A stretch of DNA of 64,000 nt, taken from positions 1 to 64,000 of the forward strand of contig NZ_SLXK01000011.1 of NCBI RefSeq assembly GCF_004341035.1, in the 5' to 3' direction. The notes under the pieces were generated by a model. That model did not search any database. It saw only the letters and a list, made by a program, of their open reading frames with translations, and was not told where the DNA came from. Positions 6,000-15,252 of the stretch are shown one piece after another (position 1 is the first letter of the stretch; every line of letters starts with the position of its first letter). The position numbers were made by a program, and so were the translations under genes. This stretch comes from Scopulibacillus darangshiensis (GTDB lineage Bacteria > Bacillota > Bacilli > Bacillales > Sporolactobacillaceae).

Positions 6000-7565
6000 A
6001 TGACCGTGTTGAAAAGAAGTTGGCGGAAATCTGAAAAGGGAAGGAAAATGCAGAAAACAGAATATGAAAAAAAAGAACAAGATTCACTTTCCAATAGCTT
6101 TAATAACAACGTCCAAAACCTGCGTGATATTTATAAAAATTGTTCTGATGTTGTCTTTCGCCCTTTTTTCATTGCTGGGAAAGGAAAAGCAATTCTTGTT
6201 TATATAGAAGGACTCGCCAACACCGAAGAAATAGACGATAATGTCCTTTCGCCGCTTATGCAGGAATCAACTGAGTACGATGACATTAAAACATTATTAA
6301 AAAAAAGGATAGCAGTTTCCAATGTAAAGGAACTGGCCACGTTTTCCGATTGTGTTGATCAAATATCAATAGGCAATCCGGTGATATTAATCGACGGGAG
6401 GGCAACGGGTTTTTCGTTAGATCTCTCAAAATGGGAACAGCGGTCAGTTGAGGAACCGTCCGCTGAACAAGTTATTCGCGGCCCTCGTGAAGGATTTATT
6501 GAAACCTTACAAGTTAACAGTTCGATGCTTCGAAGGAAAATTAGAAGTCCCGAGTTTAAAATGCAGGCAATGGAAGTCGGACGCTATACCAAAACAAAAG
6601 TTATTATCGCTTATATGGATGGGATTGTAAATAAGACTTTACTCGAAGAAGTCAATAACAGATTGAAGCGAATTGACATTGACGGGGTATTAGAAAGCGG
6701 GATAATAGAGGAATTCATCGAAGATAATCCGTATTCTCCTTTTCCTCAATTGTTAACGACAGAACGCCCTGATGTAGCCGCCGCCAACCTCCTTGAAGGA
6801 CGTGTTGTTATTATGGTGGATGGCACGCCATTTGTCATGATTGCTCCAACGACGCTTTATTCATTTTTCCAATCAAATGAAGATTATTATTCGAGGTTTC
6901 TGATTGCATCGTTAATTCGCTGGCTGCGCTATTTTTTGGTTGTCATGTCTCTTTTGCTTCCTTCTTTATATGTAGCTGTGCTCACCTTTCATCAAGAGAT
7001 GCTGCCAACCACTCTTATCATTAGTGTGGCGGCATCCCGAGAGCAGGTTCCCTTTCCGGCCCTCGTGGAAGCCTTGATCATGGAAATCACATTTGAGGCT
7101 TTGCGTGAAGCAGGCTTAAGGCTCCCCAAACAAGTCGGGTCCGCCGTCAGTATTGTTGGTGCCTTGGTAATTGGTGAATCGGCTGTTCAAGCCGGAATAA
7201 TTTCCGCTCCTATGGTCATTGTGGTTTCTTTTACGGGTATTGCTTCTTTCACCATTCCCCGTTACTCCGCGGCAATTGCAATTAGAATGCTGCGTTTTCC
7301 TATGATCTTTCTTGCCGGGACGCTCGGTTTGCTCGGAATTATGTTAGGGATCATTACAATCATCGTACACCTCTGTACACTGCGTTCTTTTGGTGTGCCA
7401 TATCTTAGTCCAATGGCACCGATGAACGCCTCCGGTATGAAGGATGTGCTGATAAGAGCACCATGGTGGAGTCTAAGGACAAGGCCGCATTTCACAGGGG
7501 GATATAACAGATACCGGCAGCCCCCAGACCAAAAACCCGGCCCGAAGAAAGGGAAAGAAAAGTGA
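6000..7565 (+). CDS. Spore germinant receptor A subunit (GerA family)
   Basis: A 521-residue GerAA/GerKA-type protein. It has an N-terminal soluble domain of about 300 residues with the family motifs PREGFIETLQVN and LIRRKIRSPEFK-like (SSMLRRKIRSP), then about five transmembrane segments from residue 300 (SLIRWLRYFLVVMSLLLPS), and a basic, proline-rich tail. It is the first gene of a receptor operon in the spore inner membrane that senses germinants. AAAGG abuts the ATG, so the in-frame GTG two codons on, with better spacing, may be the real start. I could not make out a clear sigma-G promoter. Confidence 0.9.
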   Translation: MTVLKRSWRKSEKGRKMQKTEYEKKEQDSLSNSFNNNVQNLRDIYKNCSDVVFRPFFIAGKGKAILVYIEGLANTEEIDDNVLSPLMQESTEYDDIKTLLKKRIAVSNVKELATFSDCVDQISIGNPVILIDGRATGFSLDLSKWEQRSVEEPSAEQVIRGPREGFIETLQVNSSMLRRKIRSPEFKMQAMEVGRYTKTKVIIAYMDGIVNKTLLEEVNNRLKRIDIDGVLESGIIEEFIEDNPYSPFPQLLTTERPDVAAANLLEGRVVIMVDGTPFVMIAPTTLYSFFQSNEDYYSRFLIASLIRWLRYFLVVMSLLLPSLYVAVLTFHQEMLPTTLIISVAASREQVPFPALVEALIMEITFEALREAGLRLPKQVGSAVSIVGALVIGESAVQAGIISAPMVIVVSFTGIASFTIPRYSAAIAIRMLRFPMIFLAGTLGLLGIMLGIITIIVHLCTLRSFGVPYLSPMAPMNASGMKDVLIRAPWWSLRTRPHFTGGYNRYRQPPDQKPGPKKGKEK

Positions 7566-7598
7566 GCAGTCTTTTTAGCCGGATAGAGGTGACACGAC

Positions 7599-8711
7599 AT
7601 GATCGAAAAGAGCAGAATTTCATCATTCCAGATGGCTATCATGATGTATCCAACCATTTTAGCTACAGCTATTCTTCTAGTCCCGTCTATTACCGGAAAA
7701 TTTGCAGAACGTGATATGTGGTTGTCACCTATCTTGGCATCTTCCATTGGTTTTTTAAATGTCTTTTTGGCGGTCCAGTTAAACAAACTCTATCCAAAAA
7801 TGACTTTAATTGAATACAGCGAGAAAATTATCGGCCTCATTCCTGGAAAAATCCTTGGTTTTGCCTATTTGTTCTTTTACTTACAAACGAATGGCATTGT
7901 ATTCAGGGAATATGGGGAGTTTGTTGTTGGGAACTTTCTCTCTAAAACACCAATGATCGTTGTTATTGGAAGCATGGCGCTTGTCTGTGCCTTCTCTGTA
8001 CGAGGTGGAGCGGAAGTTATTGCAAGATCTGCCCAAATATTCGTTCCGTTGGTCGTCATCCTCTTACTGTTCATTTTTATTCTGCTTGTTCCGGACTTAG
8101 AGCCAAAGAATATGTTCCCAATAATGGATAAAGGAATCATGCCGTCGTTCATGGGATCCGTGGTCCCGGCGAGTTGGTTTAGTGAATATACGCTTATCGC
8201 CTTTCTCCTCCCTTTTCTGCATGATCGGGGAAAGGGATTGAAATGGGGCTTTATATCGGTGTTCACCGTCATGATTACGATGGTGGTAACCAATATGTCC
8301 GCACTATTTTTATTCGGCTCCATTACAGACAGCTTCACATACCCAGTGATGAGTGCTGCCCGGTATATCGATGTGGCGGACTTTCTCCAACACTTGGAAT
8401 CCATTGTCATGGCCATTTGGGTTGCCGGAACGTTTGTCAAAATTTCTGTATTCTATTATGCCCTTGTACTAGGAACGGCGCAATGGTTAAACATGTCTGA
8501 CTATCGGACGCTTGTTTTACCGCTCGGTTTTTTATTAGTGATTTTTAGCCTTTGGACAGCCCCTAACCTTATAGAAATGGTCCATTACCTTACAACAACC
8601 TGGGTCTTTAATGCCCTTACGATGCAAGTTGCAATCCCAATATTGTTGTTGATCTTGGGGAAAATAAGAAGAAAAAGGGGGACAAAAGTGGGGAGCACAA
8701 GAAATGATTAA
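7599..8711 (+). CDS. Spore germinant receptor B subunit (GerAB-type permease)
   Basis: A 370-residue integral membrane protein with about ten transmembrane helices, the endospore germination permease of the APC superfamily. It starts MIEKSRISSFQMAIMMYPTI and contains the conserved PMIVVIG and LPF-HDRGKGLKWG segments. B subunits bind or relay the germinant. It lies 33 bp after the A subunit and overlaps the C subunit by 8 bp (ATGATTAA), so translation is coupled. It is a close paralogue of the second B subunit at the end of the operon. Confidence 0.9.
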   Translation: MIEKSRISSFQMAIMMYPTILATAILLVPSITGKFAERDMWLSPILASSIGFLNVFLAVQLNKLYPKMTLIEYSEKIIGLIPGKILGFAYLFFYLQTNGIVFREYGEFVVGNFLSKTPMIVVIGSMALVCAFSVRGGAEVIARSAQIFVPLVVILLLFIFILLVPDLEPKNMFPIMDKGIMPSFMGSVVPASWFSEYTLIAFLLPFLHDRGKGLKWGFISVFTVMITMVVTNMSALFLFGSITDSFTYPVMSAARYIDVADFLQHLESIVMAIWVAGTFVKISVFYYALVLGTAQWLNMSDYRTLVLPLGFLLVIFSLWTAPNLIEMVHYLTTTWVFNALTMQVAIPILLLILGKIRRKRGTKVGSTRND

Positions 8712-9885
8712 CCTTTATTTTCGAAAACTCACCAATATTCTGCTTTGTATCTGCCTTTGTTTCTTTATGCTTCTGCTGACGGGGTGCTGGGACCGAACGG
8801 AAATCAATGATTTAGCCCTTGTGCTCGGAACAGGCATTGATAAAACGGATGATAATAAAATTCAACTTTCTGTACAGCTTTCTATTCCTAAAGCAATGGG
8901 CGGCACCCAACAGGGAACAGGAGGCGGCGGTTCAGGAAAGCCTACGATCGTCAAAAAAGCAACAGGTTCAACAATTTACGATGCGATGTCCCGATTACAG
9001 GAAAAAGTTTCTCGTAAAATTTTCTGGGGACATAATCGTGTGGTTATTTTCGGTGAAGCATTGGCAAAGGATGGGATTCGCAAGGATATTGATTTCTTCG
9101 CCCGCCATCCAGAGCCAAGGCTAAGAGCCTATACATTTGTCAGCACTGGAAAAGCCATCGATATTCTAGAAGTGATCCCGGAATTGGAACGAAGCTCGGC
9201 GGAAATAGCAAGGGAATTAGCCAATTTTAAAATCGGGATGAGTGTGACCGTAAAAGACCTTTTACAAATGTTAAACAGTGGAGCAGATTCGGCAGCCCTT
9301 CCCTGGCTTGAAATTAATCCCACTGAAGGGTTACGGGTTAATGGAACGGCTGTTTTTAAAAAGGACAAAATGAAGGGCAGTATAAATGATAAATTAACCA
9401 GAGGTTTATTATGGCTTAGAGATGATGTTCATTTAGCAACCGTGACGATTGAGCCAAAAAACACAAAAGGCTCCATTTCATTTAATCTTCTCCGCTCTAA
9501 AACGAAACTTGTACCAAAGATCGTTGATGGCAAGTGGCAAATGATAGCCAAAATTACAACGGAAGATGACGCGGTAGAAAACGACACAGCATTAAACCTG
9601 ATGGATCCAAAAATTGTGAAGGACCTTGAAAAACAATTAGCCCAAAGAATTAATCAACGGATTCGCATGACCCTTAATCTCGTTCAAAAAGATATGAGGA
9701 TAGACGTCTTTGGTTTCGGCGAAGCCTTTCACCGCAAATATCCGAATGAGTGGGAAAAAGTAAAAGGTCATTGGAGTGAGAAATTCCCTGAGATAGAAGT
9801 CAAAATTGACAGTAAAGCACATATTCGCAGACCGGGAATGTCTACCGAACCACAAGGCATACCGAAAAATGAGGTGAAAAAATGA
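8704..9885 (+). CDS. Spore germinant receptor C subunit (Ger(x)C lipoprotein)
   Basis: A 393-residue lipoprotein of the GerAC family. The signal peptide ends in the lipobox LLTGC, with Cys at residue 28; the mature protein begins CWDRTEINDLALVLGTGID, the family signature. The N-terminal domain is interrupted by a glycine-rich loop (GTQQGTGGGGSGKP), then comes the C-terminal domain ending near residue 380. It is attached to the outer face of the spore inner membrane and needed for receptor assembly. Its stop overlaps the start of the next gene (ATGA). Confidence 0.9.
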   Translation: MINLYFRKLTNILLCICLCFFMLLLTGCWDRTEINDLALVLGTGIDKTDDNKIQLSVQLSIPKAMGGTQQGTGGGGSGKPTIVKKATGSTIYDAMSRLQEKVSRKIFWGHNRVVIFGEALAKDGIRKDIDFFARHPEPRLRAYTFVSTGKAIDILEVIPELERSSAEIARELANFKIGMSVTVKDLLQMLNSGADSAALPWLEINPTEGLRVNGTAVFKKDKMKGSINDKLTRGLLWLRDDVHLATVTIEPKNTKGSISFNLLRSKTKLVPKIVDGKWQMIAKITTEDDAVENDTALNLMDPKIVKDLEKQLAQRINQRIRMTLNLVQKDMRIDVFGFGEAFHRKYPNEWEKVKGHWSEKFPEIEVKIDSKAHIRRPGMSTEPQGIPKNEVKK

Positions 9886-10109
9886 TTTGGGGATCTATCC
9901 TTGGGATAACATTCGTTGTTGCGTTAATAATCTTATATGAATGGCCAAAATTAAAACAAGGTTCGAAGAAGGAGAAAGCCACGGTTGTGGTGTTAACTGG
10001 GGCGGGATGGCTTCTCGCCGTTCTCCTCGTTTTCTTTCCGGAAATGCCTGGGCCAACTGATGTGATTAAGGCTATTTTTCAGCCGCTCGGACGCTACATG
10101 GAAAAATAA
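9882..10109 (+). CDS. Small two-helix membrane protein, germination D-type subunit
   Basis: A 75-residue protein with two transmembrane helices (IWGSILGITFVVALIILYEW and VVVLTGAGWLLAVLLVFF) separated by a basic loop (KLKQGSKKEK). Small two-helix D subunits of this size sit in many GerA-type operons and modulate receptor function. The start overlaps the C-subunit stop and its ribosome binding site (GAGGTG) lies inside that gene, so it is translationally coupled. Assignment is by size, topology and position. Confidence 0.75.
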   Translation: MIWGSILGITFVVALIILYEWPKLKQGSKKEKATVVVLTGAGWLLAVLLVFFPEMPGPTDVIKAIFQPLGRYMEK

Positions 10110-10126
10110 TAAAGGGGTCGTTTTTA

Positions 10127-11227
10127 ATGATTGAAAAAGGAAGGATTTCCGCCTTCCAAATGGCGATCATGATGTACCTTGTCGTTGTTGGCACCGGAAT
10201 TATTTTTATTCCCGGTATTACGGCAAAGTATGCCAAACAGGATATGTGGCTATCCCCAATTTTGGCATCGCTTGCCGGCATTCTTGCGGTGTGTACCGCC
10301 TTTCAACTTCACAAGTTGTATCCTAAGCAGACACTTATTGAGTATAGTGTAAACGTCATTGGCAAAATCCCAGGTAAAGTCCTAGGTCTCATTTTTTTGT
10401 TCTTTTATATTCGAATGAATGCAGGAGGTATACGAATATATGCGGATTTTGTGGCGGGTTCCTTTTTTACCGAGACCCCGTTAATTGTGATCATCTCCAC
10501 CATGATCCTTGTCTGTGCCTTTGCCGTTCACGGAGGTATAGAGGTAGTGGGAAGGACATCTCAGTTTTTCATCCCTCTTTATGTCTTATTTCTATTGATC
10601 ATTATTATTCTGCTTCTGCCGGATCTGGATTTTAAAAACCTCTTTCCCGTTATGGGGAATGGCCTTATGCCCTCGATTAAAGGGGCCATAACACCCCAGA
10701 GTTGGTTTGCTGAATTCTTGCTTACAGCCTTTCTCCTCCCCTTTTTAAAAGATGTTAACAAAGGGAGGAAATGGGGGCTGATCTCCGTATTTGCTATTAT
10801 GTTTACATTTGTCGTAACAAACCTTGTTATACTATTTCTAATGGGCAGTATCACAGCGAGTTTTACATATCCGCTCCTAACCGCGAGCCGATATATCAGC
10901 ATCGCTGATTTTTTGCAGCATCTTGAATCGATCGTAATGGCCATTTGGGTAGCAGGTACGTTCGTCAAATTCTCAGTCGTTTATTATGCGATTGTTCTGT
11001 CCACCGCCCAGTTGCTGGGGCTTTCTAATTACAGGCCCCTCGTTTTTCCATTAGGCTTTCTAACTATGTTATTCAGTATTTGGGGGGTGGCAAACGAGAC
11101 GGAATCATCTAGTTATAACAGCACCATCTTCCCTTTCTTTTCACTTGTCGTTCAAACGCTCATACCACTTTTGTTACTTCTTGTCGCTTTCCTACGAAAA
11201 AAAAGCGGCCGAAGAAAGCCAAATTAA
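10127..11227 (+). CDS. Second germinant receptor B subunit
   Basis: A 366-residue GerAB-type permease, clearly a tandem duplicate of the first B subunit: MIEKGRISAFQMAIMMY and KQDMWLSPILAS line up with MIEKSRISSFQMAIMMY and ERDMWLSPILAS. About ten transmembrane helices. Alternative B subunits in one operon are known in Bacillus megaterium-type receptors and broaden or shift germinant specificity by swapping B in the A-C complex. It lies 17 bp after the D-type gene and is last in the operon. Confidence 0.9.
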   Translation: MIEKGRISAFQMAIMMYLVVVGTGIIFIPGITAKYAKQDMWLSPILASLAGILAVCTAFQLHKLYPKQTLIEYSVNVIGKIPGKVLGLIFLFFYIRMNAGGIRIYADFVAGSFFTETPLIVIISTMILVCAFAVHGGIEVVGRTSQFFIPLYVLFLLIIIILLLPDLDFKNLFPVMGNGLMPSIKGAITPQSWFAEFLLTAFLLPFLKDVNKGRKWGLISVFAIMFTFVVTNLVILFLMGSITASFTYPLLTASRYISIADFLQHLESIVMAIWVAGTFVKFSVVYYAIVLSTAQLLGLSNYRPLVFPLGFLTMLFSIWGVANETESSSYNSTIFPFFSLVVQTLIPLLLLLVAFLRKKSGRRKPN

Positions 11228-11302
11228 ACAAAGCCAGTTCCACGGGCATCATTCGCCCCTTTTGATACCCGTAGAACCCTGTTTTCCCAAACAAACAAAA
11301 AA

Positions 11303-11320
11303 GAGCCCCAATGGCTCCTT
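11303..11320 (-). terminator. Terminator of the 41-aa ORF
   Basis: GAGCC/GGCTC stem (11303-11317) followed by TTTTTTG on the minus strand. It may also catch rightward transcripts of the germination operon. Confidence 0.6.
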
Positions 11321-11322
11321 AA

Positions 11323-11448
11323 TTATTCGTTTAAAAGATTTAAATATTCATCCTCGCTAAGACCGAGTGCCCCGCATATTTCTTCATCCGTATAGCCGCT
11401 TTCAACGAGTCCTTCTACTAGTTCTTTTTCATTGGGATCTGTCAACAT
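11323..11448 (-). CDS. Small acidic protein of unknown function, 41 aa
   Basis: A 41-residue peptide (MLTDPNEKELVEGLVESGYT, then DEEICGALGLSEDEYLNLLN and a final E). The ATG has a perfect AAGGAG ribosome binding site at 7 nt, and a terminator follows directly, so it is very probably expressed. The predicted fold is two or three short helices; the SGYTDEEICGALGLSEDEY part resembles a small helix-turn-helix or UBA-like hairpin. I do not recognise a family. Confidence 0.65.
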   Translation of the reverse strand: MLTDPNEKELVEGLVESGYTDEEICGALGLSEDEYLNLLNE

Positions 11449-11560
11449 GACTCACTCCTTGTTTGTAGTTTTCCCCCTTTATTATTTACATTTTTACTTA
11501 TTTTACATACAACATGACTAAGTAGCAATAAGAACTTTTGTCAACACGCCATGTTCACAC

Positions 11561-11585
11561 CAAAAAAGGCGAAATTTCTTCCGCC
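11561..11585 (-). terminator. Possible minus-strand terminator with GAAA loop
   Basis: On the minus strand GGCGGAA-GAAA-TTTCGCC (11568-11585) is followed by TTTTTTGG. No gene needs it apart from the exporter, which has its own hairpin upstream, so it is either a back-up terminator or the end of a short unannotated RNA from about 11590-11670. Otherwise I see nothing in 11449-11715. Confidence 0.45.
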
Positions 11586-11674
11586 CCTTGTTACGCAAGC
11601 CTATTCAATTGCCAAAAACATCCTCTTTTTATTATTTTTCGCTGCCAAGTATGATTTTCCTCTCAAGCCGCAAA

Positions 11675-11706
11675 GAAACCGCCAGGAAAATATTCCGGCG
11701 GTTTCC
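11675..11706 (-). terminator. Terminator of the MFS exporter gene
   Basis: GAAACCGCC (11675-11683) pairs with GGCGGTTTC (11697-11705); U-run is short (TTTG). Confidence 0.6.
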
Positions 11707-11715
11707 TTTAATTGA

Positions 11716-13227
11716 TTAGGCTCGATCGAGAGCCACCTTATGGGATTGTCTTATGTTTGATTTCGTCTCTTCTTCTGGTGTTTTATTTCGTCTTATAAAG
11801 AAAGCCAAAATCAACGCGACGACCGCAAAGGCGGTTGCCACCATGAAAGCGTCATTAATCCCATTGATTTGCGCGAGATTAACAGCCTTAGCTAACTCGG
11901 ATTTATCAGCTGGATTAAGGTGATGTGAAAGGATAACATCCTTCATGCTGTTTTCCGTTTGCTTTGTCATCACAGTAACCAGGAAAGCTGTGCCGATCGC
12001 ACCCGCGACTGCCCGAACGGTGTTTACCATCGCTGTGCCATGCGGATTCAATCTTTGCGGAAGTGCATTAAGACCTGCAGTCATAATCGGCATCATTAAC
12101 ATCGACATCCCGAACATCCGAATCGAGTAGACCACAAGGAGATATAAATAGCTTGTAGAGTCCGACAGCTGGGTAAACATAAAGGTTGTCACGACGGTTA
12201 TCAAGAGCCCAACGACGGCCAGCCATCTGGCCCCTACCTTATCAAAAATTTTACCTGTAATCGGCGACATGATCCCCATAATAATCGCCCCCGGCAAAAG
12301 CATCAACCCTGATTCCAGCGGACTGAAACCAAGAATGTTTTGCAAGTAGATCGGGATTAGCAGCATTGGCGCAAACATGGCGACTGTCACCATGATATTG
12401 ATGACTGTCGTAAGGGAAAAGATGCCGCTTTTGAAAACCCTGAAATCAAGCATTGGTTTTTCCGAAACTAATTCTCGCCATACGAAAAGAGACAAGCTGA
12501 CAAAGCCTACAGCAAGAGTGGCTACAACGGGAAGACTCGTCCAGCCATTGTTGCCGGCAGTACTGAAGCCATATAAGATTCCCCCAAACCCTAGCGTTGA
12601 TAACATAACAGCTAAAATATCAATCTTCGGAAATGTCTGTTTCGTAACGTTCTTAAGGAAGATAAAGGCAAATATGATATCGATCACCGCAATTGGCAAA
12701 ACGATATAAAATAAAACTCTCCAAGAATAGTTCTCAACGACCCAGCCGGAAAGGGTTGGACCGATAGCCGGAGCAAAGACCATTGCTACACCGATCAAAC
12801 CCATCGCGCCGCCTCGTTTTTCAACCGGGAAAAGCGCCAAGACCACAGTTGTTAATAACGGCATGATAATACCGGCTCCGGCTGCTTGTACGACCCTTCC
12901 CAAAATTAACACTGTAAATCCCGGTGCGATCGCACAAATAAGCGTACCAGCAGCAAACAACGTGATTGCTGTTAAAAATAGTTGCCGCGTTGAAAATCGT
13001 TCCATCAAAAACGCAGTGATTGGAATAAGCACACCGTTAACCAGCATAAAACCTGTGGTGATCCATTGGGCTGTACTCGCCGTAATATTTAAATCCTTCA
13101 TAATTGGCGGCAAAGCGACATTCATTAAGGTCTGGTTCAAAAGCGCCACAAATGCCCCCAGAAGAATAACTCCGAGAACTGGCCCCTTCTTAATTTGTCG
13201 AACTGATTCAGTTGTTGTTTGACTCAT
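11716..13227 (-). CDS. DHA2 family MFS multidrug exporter
   Basis: A 503-residue major facilitator of the 14-helix DHA2 (EmrB/QacA/LmrB) group. Motif A-like segments (LMERFSTRQLF) and the antiporter motif C (GVAMVFAPAIGPTLSGWVVE) are visible. It is a proton-driven efflux pump of the cytoplasmic membrane for toxic lipophilic compounds. It follows a MarR gene by 44 bp on the same strand, so the two form a repressor-pump operon. Start supported by AAGGAG upstream. The substrate cannot be inferred. Confidence 0.9.
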   Translation of the reverse strand: MSQTTTESVRQIKKGPVLGVILLGAFVALLNQTLMNVALPPIMKDLNITASTAQWITTGFMLVNGVLIPITAFLMERFSTRQLFLTAITLFAAGTLICAIAPGFTVLILGRVVQAAGAGIIMPLLTTVVLALFPVEKRGGAMGLIGVAMVFAPAIGPTLSGWVVENYSWRVLFYIVLPIAVIDIIFAFIFLKNVTKQTFPKIDILAVMLSTLGFGGILYGFSTAGNNGWTSLPVVATLAVGFVSLSLFVWRELVSEKPMLDFRVFKSGIFSLTTVINIMVTVAMFAPMLLIPIYLQNILGFSPLESGLMLLPGAIIMGIMSPITGKIFDKVGARWLAVVGLLITVVTTFMFTQLSDSTSYLYLLVVYSIRMFGMSMLMMPIMTAGLNALPQRLNPHGTAMVNTVRAVAGAIGTAFLVTVMTKQTENSMKDVILSHHLNPADKSELAKAVNLAQINGINDAFMVATAFAVVALILAFFIRRNKTPEEETKSNIRQSHKVALDRA

Positions 13228-13271
13228 TTTAATTACTCCATCTCCTTATACATAAAAGGGGTTTTAGGACC

Positions 13272-13712
13272 TTATCCTTCTTCCCCGTTGTTAACATTAG
13301 CCAATATTTTCTTATATATTTGAATTAAATTCCGAATATCCTCTTCTGATAAACCATTAAAAAAGTCCTCCATGAAACGCTTTCTGAAGGCTTCCATTTC
13401 TTCCAAAGCGGTTTCCCCTTTATCTGTAATACTAAAAAAGACGACTCTGCGGTCATTTTCATCCCTTTTTCTATGCACGTAACCTTCTTTAACAAGCTTA
13501 TCGGTAATCCCTGTAATTCCGCCCGAAGTAATGTCAAGATGATTTGCCAGATACGACGCCCGCTTTGGACCCTCGGCTTTAAGGATATAGAGCACCCTGA
13601 CATGTGATCTTGTAAACTTACGGTTTGCGTTTTTCTGCCATGTGTTCTCCATCTTTTTCATAACCTTGCCAAACACCTTTTCTAGTTCCATAAGACTAGA
13701 TCGTTCAAACAT
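13272..13712 (-). CDS. MarR family transcriptional regulator
   Basis: A 146-residue MarR repressor with the winged helix at about residues 45-100 (LANHLDITSGGITGITDKLV, followed by GYVHR and DRRVVFFSITDKG, the wing). It is the first gene of an operon with the DHA2 exporter. A strong sigma-A promoter and an 18-bp palindrome at the transcription start just upstream suggest negative autoregulation relieved by a pump substrate. Ribosome binding site AAAGGAG. Confidence 0.9.
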   Translation of the reverse strand: MFERSSLMELEKVFGKVMKKMENTWQKNANRKFTRSHVRVLYILKAEGPKRASYLANHLDITSGGITGITDKLVKEGYVHRKRDENDRRVVFFSITDKGETALEEMEAFRKRFMEDFFNGLSEEDIRNLIQIYKKILANVNNGEEG

Positions 13713-13764
13713 TCCACTACTCCTTTCACAATATTATTTATTTCATTAATATCTTATTAATTAC

Positions 13765-13812
13765 TATCTTACCACTAAGATATATTGTACTGCCCTCTTT
13801 CCATCTTGTCAA
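13765..13812 (-). promoter_or_regulatory. marR-exporter promoter and operator
   Basis: Minus-strand TTGACA (13807-13812), 17-bp spacer, TACAAT (13784-13789). Two bases downstream of the -10 lies the perfect inverted repeat TATCTTA-CCAC-TAAGATA (13765-13782), covering the expected start site. This is the position and size of a MarR operator. Confidence 0.75.
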
Positions 13813-13962
13813 TTATTCTATATCCATATTTTTATTTCCATTATTTTAAAATTTAAGGAAGGCAATGTATAATTGACTTAATACAATCAACAGTGTTATC
13901 TCCTAAAGATCCTGGTTCACCTTTTTCACGGAATAACCAGCAGTAATTAAGGGGGTTTATGT

Positions 13963-15195
13963 ATGAATGAGGGCAAAATCATTAAATATTATCGTGAGAA
14001 TGCGGGAATAACACAAGAAGAACTTGGAAGGGGGATTTGTTCAGTCACGCATATAAGTAAAATCGAACTCGGTCAAACCCACTACTCACCAGAAATTATT
14101 TTACTTTTATCCGAGCGGCTTAACATCAATATCAATCAAGAAATGAACGCCTTTAAAAATATAAAACAAAAACTGGATCTATTACACGAAGCGATTATCA
14201 TGCAAAGAATTCAAGAAGCCGATTCAATCATTGATGAACTTGAGAGGAACGAATTAATCCACATATCAGATTTTAAAATCCTTTACAAATTGATTCAGGT
14301 AAGGTATCACCACCTTCATGGAAGGATTGCCGAAGCCTATAAAATCATAAGGCAGCTTCAAAAGGATCATAGCAACCTTCCTTCAAATGAGGGTCATTTA
14401 TTCAAACACGTCATGGGCATCTTACATATATGCAATCAGGAATATCAAAAGGCGATCGAAATCTTGAGAACGATTAACAATAACGAATACAAAAACAGGG
14501 AGTATTATTATCATTTAGCCATATCTTATCACGCTGACAACGCGAATCTGATGGCGTACACATGTGCTGAAAAGGCTCTTCAATTTTTTAAAGAAACGAA
14601 CAACTTCCTCAGAATGATCGATGTGCAAATGGTGATTTTGATTATACACAGTCGGGACAAGCATCACAGTTTTAAAGACAGGATAAAAAAATACGACGCT
14701 TTAATTCAAAGTTGCGACCTATGCAACGACCCCGAAAGGAAGGCCATCATTCTACATAATTTGGCCCTTGAATATTTTAGAGTGAAGGAGTATACATCAG
14801 CTAGTAAAATATACAAACAATCGATGGGCTTAAAGAAGAAGGGCACGGGCAGATATTTGCTTTCCCTTGAGGGTTATATCCAAAGCTGCTTGAAATCAAA
14901 CTTACTATCAAAAGGGGAATTGTTGACGCTGATCCAGGAAGGTCTTGCGGCTGCGGAAAAAATGAAAGATCCAATCTATATGCATCTCTTCAAACTCCCT
15001 TTATATTTGGTGGAAAATCAGGAAAGTGAATATTTTCAATATCTGAGTGACCATGCATTGCCTTTTTTTAAAATGTATGGTCAAGTGTTTTTCGTCGAAC
15101 GTTTTGAAAAGGAATTATTCGATTATTACGCCAACACAAGAAAGTTAGATAAGGCTATGGCTATTGCCCGCAATGTTATGAATGCCGGCAGTTAG
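13963..15195 (+). CDS. HTH-XRE/TPR regulator, NprR-like (RNPP type)
   Basis: A 410-residue protein with an N-terminal XRE helix-turn-helix (residues about 5-60, ITQEELGRGICSVTHISKIE) and about 330 residues of helical repeats of TPR type (for example EYKNREYYYHLAISYHADN and ALEYFRVKEYTSASKIYKQS). This is the layout of NprR/PlcR-type RNPP regulators that bind a small exported signal peptide. It is convergent with a thermolysin-like protease gene, the natural NprR target class. No peptide gene follows it: only a terminator lies before the protease. Ribosome binding site AGGGGG. Confidence 0.75.
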   Translation: MNEGKIIKYYRENAGITQEELGRGICSVTHISKIELGQTHYSPEIILLLSERLNININQEMNAFKNIKQKLDLLHEAIIMQRIQEADSIIDELERNELIHISDFKILYKLIQVRYHHLHGRIAEAYKIIRQLQKDHSNLPSNEGHLFKHVMGILHICNQEYQKAIEILRTINNNEYKNREYYYHLAISYHADNANLMAYTCAEKALQFFKETNNFLRMIDVQMVILIIHSRDKHHSFKDRIKKYDALIQSCDLCNDPERKAIILHNLALEYFRVKEYTSASKIYKQSMGLKKKGTGRYLLSLEGYIQSCLKSNLLSKGELLTLIQEGLAAAEKMKDPIYMHLFKLPLYLVENQESEYFQYLSDHALPFFKMYGQVFFVERFEKELFDYYANTRKLDKAMAIARNVMNAGS

Positions 15196-15198
15196 AAA

Positions 15199-15236
15199 AA
15201 TCCAGCAAGGTCTAAAATAGACTTTGCTGGATTTCC
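15199..15236. terminator. Bidirectional terminator
   Basis: AATCCAGCAA (15199-15208) pairs with TTGCTGGATT (15224-15233). It separates the convergent NprR-like and protease genes. Confidence 0.8.
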
Positions 15237-15252
15237 TTTACCGCTTATTTAT

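Noticed and set aside
15196-15252. NprX-like signal peptide gene after the NprR-like regulator
   Set aside because: The gap is only 57 bp and is filled by a terminator; no start codon with a ribosome binding site is present.
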